DNA from: Clostridia bacterium
GTDB taxonomy: Bacteria > Bacillota > Clostridia > Christensenellales > Borkfalkiaceae
Direction: 5' to 3'
Assembly (NCBI GenBank): GCA_017456055.1
Contig: JAFTKC010000004.1
Location: forward strand, 1 to 39,079
DNA: 39,079 bases
Below are positions 31,580 to 39,079 of the stretch, one piece after another (position 1 is the stretch's first letter; each line of letters starts with the position of its first letter). Under the pieces are notes generated by a model. It saw only the letters and a list, made by a program, of their open reading frames with translations. It was not told the origin of the DNA and searched no databases. The translations under genes and the position numbers were made by a program.

Positions 31580-33277
31580 ATGAAACTAGATAAATTAGTA
31601 GGCGAAAGATTTAAAGAAAGACCGTCTGATTGTACGGTAGATAGCCACGCTCTTATGGTTAGGGGCGGGTATATGAAATACGTTGCAAACGGTATTTTTT
31701 CTTCGTATATGCCCCTAAAACGCATTACTCGTAAAATAGAGCAAATTTTGCGTGAAGAAATGGACGCTATCGACGGGCAAGAAGTTCAATTCCCAGTAGT
31801 TATGCCGGCACAACTTTGGCAAGAATCGGGCAGATACGAGAGTATTGGCAAAGAATTAGTTCGTTTTAAGGATAGAAGTGAAGGACCACTCGTTCTCGGT
31901 ATGACGCACGAGGAGGCTGCCGTTCAACTTGTTAGAGAATATGCGCAAAGTTATAACAAATACCCCTTTATGATTTACCAAATTCAAACCAAATTCCGTG
32001 ACGAAGCAAGACCTAAGTCGGGACTTATGCGTGTGCGTGAATTTACTATGAAAGACGCTTATTCTTTCCACACTAGCCAACAAGATTTAGAGGAATATTA
32101 CGATAAGTGTCACAAGGCTTACGAGCGTATTTTTGCAAGAGTTGGTATTCCTGAAGTCGTTTCAGTTGCGTCTGACTCTGGTATGATGGGTGGAAACATA
32201 TCCCACGAATTTATGCTCTTAACCGATATTGGTGAAGACTCTATCGCTATTTGTACCGACTGCGATTATCGTGCTAACGTTGAGGCTGCTGAAAATATCG
32301 TAGAATACGTAAGGGACGAAGAATCACAAGAACTTAAAATGGTTCACACTCCCGACCAAAAGACTATCGAAGAAGTTTGCGCTTTCTTAAATAGCGACGA
32401 AAAGAAGTCTTGCAAGGCAGTAGTTTATCAAAGAAATATCGACGATAAATATATCGTTTTATTCTTGCGTGGAGATTTAGAAGTTAACGAAACTAAACTA
32501 ACAAACTTCTTAGGCTTTGAAATTCACCCAGCCCTTATCACCGAAGAGTGTGGTTTAACGGCAGGTTTTATCGGTCCATATAATCTAAAGGGCGACTATA
32601 TCGTTTTATTCGACCAATCGCTTAAGGGTATGAACAACGTTGTTTGTGGCGCAAATACTACCGATTATCATTACACCGGTTTAGATATGGAAAGAGATTT
32701 AGGCGAAGTAGAGTATTACGACTTTGCTAAAATTCAAGAGGGTGGAATTTGTCCAAAATGTGGCAAGAAAACCATAAAAGTTTCTCGTGGAATAGAAGTG
32801 GGCAATATTTTCCAACTCGGCACTAAATATACAAAGGCTATGAATATGACCTACGTTGATAGCGAAAGCAATATTCAAAATCCAATAATGGGTTGCTACG
32901 GAATAGGCGTTGGTAGACTTGCTGCGGCAATTTGCGAAGTTCACCACGACGATTACGGCCCAATTTGGCCAAAGGCAATAGCGCCTTACGAGGTTCACTT
33001 ATGCGCCGTTAGGGCAGATAATCCCGAAATAAAAGAATTTGCCGACAAACTCTACGAAGAATTAAGGGCAAAGGGAGTAGAGGTTATCTACGACGATAGA
33101 AACGTTAGCGCAGGAATAATGTTTTCGGATGCAGACCTTTTAGGCGTTCCTTGTAGGGTAATCGTAAGCCCAAGAAACATTAAGCAAGGCATTGTTGAAA
33201 TCGTGGCTAGAGATAAGAGTTTCTCAGTTAGCGCTCCAATGGAAAACGCTCTAGAAGAAATTATAAAGAAATTATAA
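31580..33277 (+). CDS. proS: prolyl-tRNA synthetase
   Basis: A class II synthetase that charges tRNA-Pro. The 565-residue length and architecture are those of the bacterial-type enzyme: motif 1 region around LPLKRITRKIEQILREEMD (MPLKRI here), motif 2 FRDEARPKSGLMRVREFTMKDAYSF in two adjoining parts, an inserted YbaK-like editing domain (about 220-390) and motif 3 GCYGIGVGRLAAAICE, then a C-terminal anticodon-binding domain. It has a GGAGGAG site and is controlled by the T-box leader. A strong terminator follows. Confidence 0.96.
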   Translation: MKLDKLVGERFKERPSDCTVDSHALMVRGGYMKYVANGIFSSYMPLKRITRKIEQILREEMDAIDGQEVQFPVVMPAQLWQESGRYESIGKELVRFKDRSEGPLVLGMTHEEAAVQLVREYAQSYNKYPFMIYQIQTKFRDEARPKSGLMRVREFTMKDAYSFHTSQQDLEEYYDKCHKAYERIFARVGIPEVVSVASDSGMMGGNISHEFMLLTDIGEDSIAICTDCDYRANVEAAENIVEYVRDEESQELKMVHTPDQKTIEEVCAFLNSDEKKSCKAVVYQRNIDDKYIVLFLRGDLEVNETKLTNFLGFEIHPALITEECGLTAGFIGPYNLKGDYIVLFDQSLKGMNNVVCGANTTDYHYTGLDMERDLGEVEYYDFAKIQEGGICPKCGKKTIKVSRGIEVGNIFQLGTKYTKAMNMTYVDSESNIQNPIMGCYGIGVGRLAAAICEVHHDDYGPIWPKAIAPYEVHLCAVRADNPEIKEFADKLYEELRAKGVEVIYDDRNVSAGIMFSDADLLGVPCRVIVSPRNIKQGIVEIVARDKSFSVSAPMENALEEIIKKL

Positions 33278-33290
33278 AACCAAAAAAATA

Positions 33291-33320
33291 AAAAAAGCAA
33301 GGTGAAAACCTTGCTTTTTT
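33291..33320 (+). terminator. terminator after proS
   Basis: AAGCAAGG and CCTTGCTT arms (33295-33302, 33309-33316), loop TGAAAA, then T4. Its last T overlaps the encoded CCA end of the convergent tRNA gene. Confidence 0.85.
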
Positions 33321-33395
33321 GGTGCACCCGATAGGAATCGAACCTATATCGACGGCGTCGGAGGCCGTAATTCTATCCAATTATACTACGGGTAC
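33320..33395 (-). tRNA. tRNA-Arg (anticodon CCG)
   Basis: A 76-nt minus-strand tRNA with encoded CCA. Acceptor GTACCCG pairs with CGGGTGC (one G-U), anticodon stem ACGGC/GCCGT encloses CTCCGAC with anticodon CCG, and the T arm is ATAGG-TTCGATT-CCTAT. It reads the rare codon CGG. The D stem is poor (GTAT against GAAT: one Watson-Crick pair, two wobbles and an A-A mismatch), although T8, A14, G18, G19 and A21 are conserved. Confidence 0.88.
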
Positions 33396-33405
33396 TTAAA
33401 AGTTA

Positions 33406-33442
33406 GCCGTCGCCTAAGAGGTTTTAAGCGACGGCAATTTTT
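33406..33442. terminator. GC-rich hairpin between tRNA-Arg and CNNM gene
   Basis: GCCGTCGC (33406-33413) and GCGACGGC (33428-33435), followed on the plus strand by AATTTTTTTA. On the minus strand, the direction of both neighbours, the following T tract is weak, so it may be a processing or partial termination point between the gene and the tRNA. Confidence 0.55.
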
Positions 33443-34756
33443 TTATTCTTCTTCAGTTGTTTTTGTAATTCTAACTTGTAATACTCTTTTTACCGTTGAC
33501 TTTAACACTTCAAAGTGAAGAGATAGATAATCAAACTTATAGCCTGCCGTTGGTATCTCGCCTAAGTACTCGATAATCCAACCACTAAGCGTATTTGCAT
33601 CGAACTTTTCTTCTTCACCTTCTAGTTCAAAGAACTCGAAAGTGTCGTCTACGGGGGCGTTTCCGTCTACCATATAAGAGTTTTCACCTGCTTTTTTGAA
33701 GTAGTTTATCTCTTCGTCGTGTTCGTCCCAAATTTCTCCAACTAATTCTTCTAAAATATCTTCTAGAGTAATTAGACCTAAAGTTCCGCCGTATTCGTCA
33801 AGAACTACTGCTATATGCACTTTCTTCTTTTGTAATTGACGAAGTAATACGGAAATCTTTGCGTGCTCGGTTGTGTAAAAGGCGTTTTGCAATATATCGT
33901 TTACGTTTTGTTTGCCGTTTAGATATGCTGTAAAGAAGTCTTTTTCGTGTATAGTGCCGATTACCGTGTCTATTCCGTCTTTATATACTAGAATTCTTGA
34001 GTAGCCTTCCTTTTCAAAAATCTTTTTGATTTCTTCCATAGGAGTACTAACTTCTACTGCTACCACGTTTACTCTAGGAACTAAAATATCGCCTACTTCC
34101 AAATCGTCAAACTCAATTACCGAGCGAATAAGTTCAGTTTCTTCTTCCTTTAGAGTTCCGTCTTCTTCTGCCTCTTCAACGATGGTCATAATCTCGTCTT
34201 CGGTGACAACTTCGGCATCTTTAAGACGGAATATTTTTGAAAGTAGCCATTTCCAGCCGCCGAATATTAAGTTTAGTGGATAGAAAAGAATATAGAAAAA
34301 TTTAATCAATGGATAAAATGCCATTGCCATTTTCTCTGGAAAGGTTTTAGCAATAAACTTTGGAGTGATTTCGCCGAACGTTAAAACGGCTAATGTCATT
34401 ACTGCCGTAGAAACTACCGCCGACGTGTTTTCATCTGCAATAAGCGATGCAAAAAAGATTGTCGCTAGGGTAGTCGCCGAAAGGTTTACTATATTGTTGC
34501 CTATTAAAACGGTTGAAATAAATTTATCGTATTTGTTTTCAGCAAGTATTAAAACCTTGTTTGCTCTAGCGTTTCCGTTAGATGCGAGTGCGCGCAATTT
34601 AATCTTGTTTGAACAAGAGAACGCCGTTTCCATTGAAGAAAAGAAAGCCGACATTAAAATTAGCGCTAGTATGGCTACAAAGAGCCAAGTGTTAAAGGTG
34701 GGCGAAAATGTTCCTGCTAACAAGTTTTGCAACGGAACAGAGCCGTCAGATGGCAT
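33443..34756 (-). CDS. CNNM/HlyC-CorC family membrane protein with CBS domains
   Basis: A 437-residue integral membrane protein. The DUF21/CNNM transmembrane domain covers about residues 20-170 (FSSMETAFSCSNKIKLR, STVLIGNNIVNLSAT, FGEITPKFIAK). A CBS-domain pair follows (about 210-340, ILVPRVNVVAVEV, VVLDEYGGTLGLITLEDILEELVGEIWDE), then a C-terminal CorC/HlyC domain (360-430). Such proteins are linked to magnesium or cobalt efflux and are often mislabelled hemolysins. An AGGAGG site precedes the start. It runs toward the tRNA-Arg gene. Confidence 0.92.
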   Translation of the reverse strand: MPSDGSVPLQNLLAGTFSPTFNTWLFVAILALILMSAFFSSMETAFSCSNKIKLRALASNGNARANKVLILAENKYDKFISTVLIGNNIVNLSATTLATIFFASLIADENTSAVVSTAVMTLAVLTFGEITPKFIAKTFPEKMAMAFYPLIKFFYILFYPLNLIFGGWKWLLSKIFRLKDAEVVTEDEIMTIVEEAEEDGTLKEEETELIRSVIEFDDLEVGDILVPRVNVVAVEVSTPMEEIKKIFEKEGYSRILVYKDGIDTVIGTIHEKDFFTAYLNGKQNVNDILQNAFYTTEHAKISVLLRQLQKKKVHIAVVLDEYGGTLGLITLEDILEELVGEIWDEHDEEINYFKKAGENSYMVDGNAPVDDTFEFFELEGEEEKFDANTLSGWIIEYLGEIPTAGYKFDYLSLHFEVLKSTVKRVLQVRITKTTEEE

Positions 34757-34856
34757 AATATCCTCCTAAAAATAAAAATTTTCTATCTAAAAGTATACCA
34801 AAGGTTAATAAAATAATCAAGTAAAATTACATATTTATCAAAACGGACGCATTTTA

Positions 34857-34885
34857 TTGATATTTTTTTATTCTTGTGTTAAAAT
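34857..34885 (+). promoter_or_regulatory. mnmA promoter
   Basis: TTGATA (34857-34862), 17 nt, TAAAAT (34880-34885) with an upstream TG (extended -10). A short GAGCA/TGCTC hairpin with a T6 run (34892-34913) lies in the leader and might attenuate transcription. Confidence 0.65.
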
Positions 34886-34945
34886 AAGTTTGAGCAAAAA
34901 TGCTCGCTTTTTTGCAGAGATTAACGCTTAAAAAGGATTTTGTAA

Positions 34946-36025
<1,080 letters not shown>

Positions 36026-36045
36026 GCGAAACAAGGGTTAAACTA

Positions 36046-36074
36046 TTGAAAAAGCCTTAAAATTATGATAAAAT
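36046..36074 (+). promoter_or_regulatory. promoter of the TIR-V4R/asparaginase operon
   Basis: TTGAAA (36046-36051), 17 nt, TAAAAT (36069-36074) with an upstream TG. It lies between mnmA and the TIR gene, so the pair is independently expressed. Confidence 0.7.
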
Positions 36075-36104
36075 AAACAAAAGAAATTATACGGTGGTTT
36101 TAGT

Positions 36105-37106
36105 ATGGAAAAGGAAATTTTTATAAGTTATACAACTAACGATAAGGCTGTGGCAGATTCACTAGTTGCTTATCTAGAAGGGCTAGGATACGACTGCTTT
36201 ATTGCGCCTAGAGATATTGACCCAGGTAAAGCCTACGCAGCTAACTTAATGACGGCTATTTCAAACTGCAAACTAGTAGTTCTAATTGCCTCCCAGTCAA
36301 TCAATAATTCCGAGCATTGCTTAAACGAGGTAGACGTTGTCACCGAGAGAAAAAAGCCAATACTTCCTATTTTTATCGAAGAATTTTCACTAAACGACGA
36401 TTATCGTTATTACCTCGGCAGAAAACAACAAATTTTTGCATACCCCGACAAGTTCGAAAAGTATTTTTCTAAGATTTTAGACGGAATCGAAGGCTACTGC
36501 CCAAGAACGAATAAAAAGGCAAAAATCGAAGAAGCAGAAGATGAAATCACCGAAAAGGCAACTAAAACCATCTTTGAATATATTCCAGAACGTGGAATTA
36601 TGATTAACCCTGAAGACCACCAAAGAAACGTAAGTTTTAGAAACGACACGCTAATTAACCTTATGGGTGGAATCTACGAAAAGGTTGCGGGACTAGTTGA
36701 CGAAACCACGGCTGAAGATATTTTCTATTCTAGTGGCTACGCAGGAGGCAAGAATTTCGGCGAAAGAATTAAAAATCAATGGAATTTTGGGTATTCTTTA
36801 GAAGAAATAAAGAAAAAACTCGATAAATGGTGTAAATTTGACTCGGCTGTAGGTTGGGGTAAATTTACTATCGAACTAAACTACAACGAACAAGAAGATA
36901 GTTTAACCGGTACTTTAAGTATAAGCGAGGCGTTTATCGTCGATAAAGTAAATAAACGTAAAATTTGCGGATTTATTCGTGGATATTGCACGGGTGTAAT
37001 TCAAACGCTTTTAGATTCGCCAAACGTGGAACTAAAATGTAAAGATTGCCCGCTTAAGAGTATGTTCAAAAACTCTTGCGTGTTTGAATTTTGCATTAAA
37101 GACTAA
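36105..37106 (+). CDS. TIR domain protein with C-terminal V4R-like ligand-binding domain
   Basis: A 333-residue soluble protein. Residues 1-130 form a bacterial TIR domain: IFISYTTNDKAVADSL, FIAPRDIDPGKAY, CKLVVLIASQSINNSEHCLNEV, with Glu75 at the place of the catalytic glutamate of NAD-cleaving TIRs. A charged linker follows (about 135-160). Residues 175-333 resemble the V4R (4-vinyl reductase, XylR/BchJ-type) small-molecule-binding domain: GKNFGERI, SLEEIKKKLDKW, GWGKFTIEL, then CGFIRGYCTGVIQTLL and a Cys-rich end with Cys at 312, 315, 325 and 330. A ligand-gated NAD-processing sensor is a plausible inference. An asparaginase gene follows after 16 nt. Confidence 0.78.
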   Translation: MEKEIFISYTTNDKAVADSLVAYLEGLGYDCFIAPRDIDPGKAYAANLMTAISNCKLVVLIASQSINNSEHCLNEVDVVTERKKPILPIFIEEFSLNDDYRYYLGRKQQIFAYPDKFEKYFSKILDGIEGYCPRTNKKAKIEEAEDEITEKATKTIFEYIPERGIMINPEDHQRNVSFRNDTLINLMGGIYEKVAGLVDETTAEDIFYSSGYAGGKNFGERIKNQWNFGYSLEEIKKKLDKWCKFDSAVGWGKFTIELNYNEQEDSLTGTLSISEAFIVDKVNKRKICGFIRGYCTGVIQTLLDSPNVELKCKDCPLKSMFKNSCVFEFCIKD

Positions 37107-37122
37107 TTAAAGGACTATAAAA

Positions 37123-38100
37123 ATGAAAATTTTAGTTATTTTTACGGGTGGAACTATCGGCAGTTCGGAGGGGAGAAAATGGATTTCTCTCGACAAATCG
37201 ACTAGTTTTACCTTGCTTGAAAACTACAAAAAAGAAAATGGGCTAGACGTGGATTTCGAGGTGGAAAATCCGTATAGTATTTTAAGCGAAAATCTTTCAA
37301 GTGAGGAATTAACTTCTCTTTGTAAATTGGTCAGCGAAAAGGCTAAAGGTGATTATAACGGAATTATCGTCACTCACGGCACGGATACTATTCAGTACAC
37401 GGCGGCGGCACTTGCTTACACGGTAAAAACTAAAATTCCTATTCTTTTGGTTTCTGCAAACTACCCACTAGAAAACCCAATGAGCAACGGCAATTCCAAT
37501 TTTAAAGGTGCAGTCGACTTTATTTCTAAAGGGGCTCAAAAGGGCGTTTTTGTGGCTTATAAAAACAAGGGCAGTGAGTTTGTAGACGTGCATCTTGCTG
37601 CTTCTCTAGTTGGTCATTTAGAGGGTAGAGACGAGATTTTTGGGCTTGAAGAAAAACCTTTCGCGCAAGTAAAAGATGGCGAAATTTTGCTCAATAAAAC
37701 CCCTATTATATATAATGTTTTAAAAAGGGAAGTGGAGTTTTGCGCTTCACCTAGTGTTTTGGTTATAAATAGTAGACCGGGCGATAACTTCGATTACGAT
37801 TTAGAAAATATTAAAGCCGCTCTAATTAAGCCCTATCACTCTGGTACTCTCAACACGGCAAACCAAGACTTAAAAGATTTTTGTAAGAGAGCAAAGGAAA
37901 AAGATATTCCCGTGTTTTTAGCAAACGTGTATGGTGGCTCGACTTACGAGAGTTCTAAAACTTATAAGGAATTAGGATTAACCGTTTTGCCTTTCTCGGC
38001 AATTCCCGCAATCTACGTTAAAATCTGGATTGCAATAAGTCTAAAAGAAAATATTAAAGAATTCGTTCTAAAAGAAATAGCGGGCGAATTTATAAAATAA
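37123..38100 (+). CDS. type I-like L-asparaginase
   Basis: A 325-residue cytoplasmic asparaginase-family protein. The two catalytic-threonine blocks are intact: TGGTIGS (8-14, Thr11) and THGTDT (84-89, Thr87-Asp88). A conserved SANYPLENPMSNGNSN region follows, and the C-terminal domain contains VYGGSTYES. It would hydrolyse asparagine to aspartate and ammonia, though activity toward glutamine or other amides is possible. No signal peptide is present. It is 16 nt downstream of the TIR-V4R gene with an AAAGGA site, so they form an operon, which is unusual for an asparaginase. Confidence 0.88.
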   Translation: MKILVIFTGGTIGSSEGRKWISLDKSTSFTLLENYKKENGLDVDFEVENPYSILSENLSSEELTSLCKLVSEKAKGDYNGIIVTHGTDTIQYTAAALAYTVKTKIPILLVSANYPLENPMSNGNSNFKGAVDFISKGAQKGVFVAYKNKGSEFVDVHLAASLVGHLEGRDEIFGLEEKPFAQVKDGEILLNKTPIIYNVLKREVEFCASPSVLVINSRPGDNFDYDLENIKAALIKPYHSGTLNTANQDLKDFCKRAKEKDIPVFLANVYGGSTYESSKTYKELGLTVLPFSAIPAIYVKIWIAISLKENIKEFVLKEIAGEFIK

Positions 38101-38106
38101 AGATTA

Positions 38107-38135
38107 AAACATCCGAAAAGCTTCGGGTGTTTTTC
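38107..38135 (+). terminator. terminator after the asparaginase gene
   Basis: ACATCCGAA, loop AAGC, TTCGGGTGT, then T5. Confidence 0.85.
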
Positions 38136-38258
38136 TATTTTCTCTAAACATTATATATATAATATATAGAAAGTGAAGAAAAAAGGTGAAAGACTTAGGG
38201 TAAAAAACAATTAAAAAATAAAAAGAAAAAGATTTTGTAATTTTTTTGTTAAAAATGC

Positions 38259-38287
38259 TTGACAACTTTGAGATTTTCCTATATAAT
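38259..38287 (+). promoter_or_regulatory. rRNA operon promoter P1
   Basis: Consensus TTGACA (38259-38264), 17 nt, TATAAT (38282-38287), about 450 nt before 16S rRNA. Confidence 0.85.
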
Positions 38288-38482
38288 CTCAATTACTCTC
38301 ACAAAAAAAGTGAGTGAGCCATACTGAAAATCGTTAGAAAATATATAACGATTATATAGAAAGCAGAAAATCAAAATGTAGTGGTCAAAAGCAAAAAAAA
38401 CACAACATTTAGTGGGCAAAAAAAACTTTAAAAAAAAGTTCAAAAAAAGTTAAAAAAACTTTAAAAAACCCTTGAAAAATGC

Positions 38483-38511
38483 TTGACTTAAGATTTTAGG
38501 TATGGTAATAT
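38483..38511 (+). promoter_or_regulatory. rRNA operon promoter P2
   Basis: TTGACT (38483-38488), 17 nt, TAATAT (38506-38511) with an upstream TG. The leader then has a CGTCAAC/GTTGACG hairpin (38540-38557) and an antitermination-like ACTTTGAAAAC string (38651-38661). Confidence 0.75.
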
Positions 38512-38734
38512 ATGTAGGCTGTCGCGAAAAGATGGCAAGCGTCAACCGCAGTTGACGGAAGGTTGTTTAAAAATTGAATAGAAGGAAATAAGACAAAATA
38601 ATAGTTATTTTGAAAGTTTCTGTCAAAATCTTTGAAGTATGAAATATGTACTTTGAAAACAGTCATAAAATGACAAAACGCTAAACAAAGCGAAATTCGT
38701 TAGAGCAGTTGAGCGAAAGCTCGGCTTTAAAATA

Positions 38735-39079
38735 TTAAACTCAAGAGTTTGATTCTGGCTCAGGACGAACGCTGGCGGTGTGCTTAATACATGTAAGTCG
38801 AGCGGAGTTAAAGGGGCTTGCTCCTTTAACTTAGCGGCGGACGGGTGAGTAACGCGTGAGCAACCTGCCTATATCAGGGGAATAACACAGAGAAATTTGT
38901 GCTAATACCGCATAAGACCACAGTAGGGCATCCTACAGGGGTAAAAGATTTATCGGATATAGATGGGCTCGCGTGCCATTAGATAGTTGGTAGTGTAACG
39001 GACTACCAAGTCGACGATGGCTAGCCGACCTGAGAGGGTGATCGGACACATTGGAACTGAGATACTGTCCAGACTCCTA
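38735..39079 (+). rRNA. rrs: 16S ribosomal RNA, 5' part (truncated by window end)
   Basis: The AGAGTTTGATTCTGGCTCAG start, GACGAACGCTGGCGG, a GGCGGACGGGTGAGTAACGCGTG block and the CAGACTCCTA near the end are standard 16S landmarks. About 345 nt are present. The exact 5' end is inferred from alignment by eye. Helical regions near the end carry changes in otherwise stable positions (GATACTGTCC rather than GACACGGTCC). Confidence 0.97.

Noticed and set aside
34892-34913. GAGCA/TGCTC hairpin with T6 in the mnmA leader
   Set aside because: The stem is only 5 bp, too weak to call a terminator; mentioned as a possible attenuator only.
38104-38292. Minus-strand frame of 62 residues in the rRNA promoter region
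   Set aside because: It overlaps a terminator and a consensus rRNA promoter and has AT-driven composition; not a gene.

Overview
The window comes from a low-GC Gram-positive bacterium, most likely an uncultured member of the Clostridia. The evidence is A/T-rich coding DNA with AGA/CGT arginine codons, strong purine-rich ribosome binding sites, a Pro T-box leader, a spore-type YyaC protein, a rubrerythrin (anaerobe-type peroxide defence) and the 5' part of a Firmicutes-like 16S rRNA gene. It is the replication-origin neighbourhood. The genes usually packed around oriC (rsmG, dnaN, rpmH, rnpA, yidD, yidC, jag, recF, dnaA, mnmG, parA, parB) are all present but rearranged.

Layout. 1-1.9 kb: rubrerythrin, converging on a YpsA-like gene and rsmG. 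1.9-2.3 kb: an AT-rich gap that is the best oriC candidate, directly followed by dnaN. 3.5-7.1 kb: rpmH-rnpA-yidD-yidC-jag, covering ribosome, RNase P and membrane-insertion functions; YidC carries a large three-repeat extracellular insertion. 7.1-11.8 kb: an accessory island. It holds two modules in which a zinc-ribbon membrane protein gene (or operon) diverges from a small XRE repressor across a palindromic operator, and between them an orphan EndoU nuclease toxin with an adjacent presumed immunity gene, and a thioredoxin. 11.9-16.3 kb: recF diverging from dnaA-mnmG. 16.3-17.7 kb: RNase P RNA, then a gene-poor stretch with a frameshifted small gene and short repeats. 17.7-22.2 kb: an amino-acid kinase and a PepV dipeptidase, radC, yyaC and cvpA. 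22.2-23.7 kb: a gene-free gap with three clustered parS-like sites. 23.7-27.5 kb: ftsH, parA, parB. 27.5-33.3 kb: a DUF2156-GNAT fusion, a small hypothetical, a lipoprotein and T-box-controlled proS. 33.3-38.1 kb: tRNA-Arg(CCG), a CNNM/CBS membrane protein, mnmA, and a TIR-V4R fusion gene in operon with an asparaginase. 38.1 kb to the end: tandem rRNA promoters and the start of 16S rRNA.

How the parts fit. ParA/ParB with the parS cluster would segregate the origin region. DnaA would act at an origin about 11 kb from its own gene. The accessory island and the TIR-V4R operon look like defence, competition or signalling functions inserted into a housekeeping region. Several genes (rsmG, the first XRE gene, radC, perhaps recF) have a -10 box only 6-9 bases from the start codon and no ribosome binding site, which predicts leaderless mRNAs.

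The most promising undescribed items are the TIR-V4R/asparaginase operon, the EndoU island with shared TGTCTA/TAGACA sites, the two zinc-ribbon/XRE modules and the YidC insertion. All functional names rest on reading the sequence and recalled family knowledge; no database search was run.
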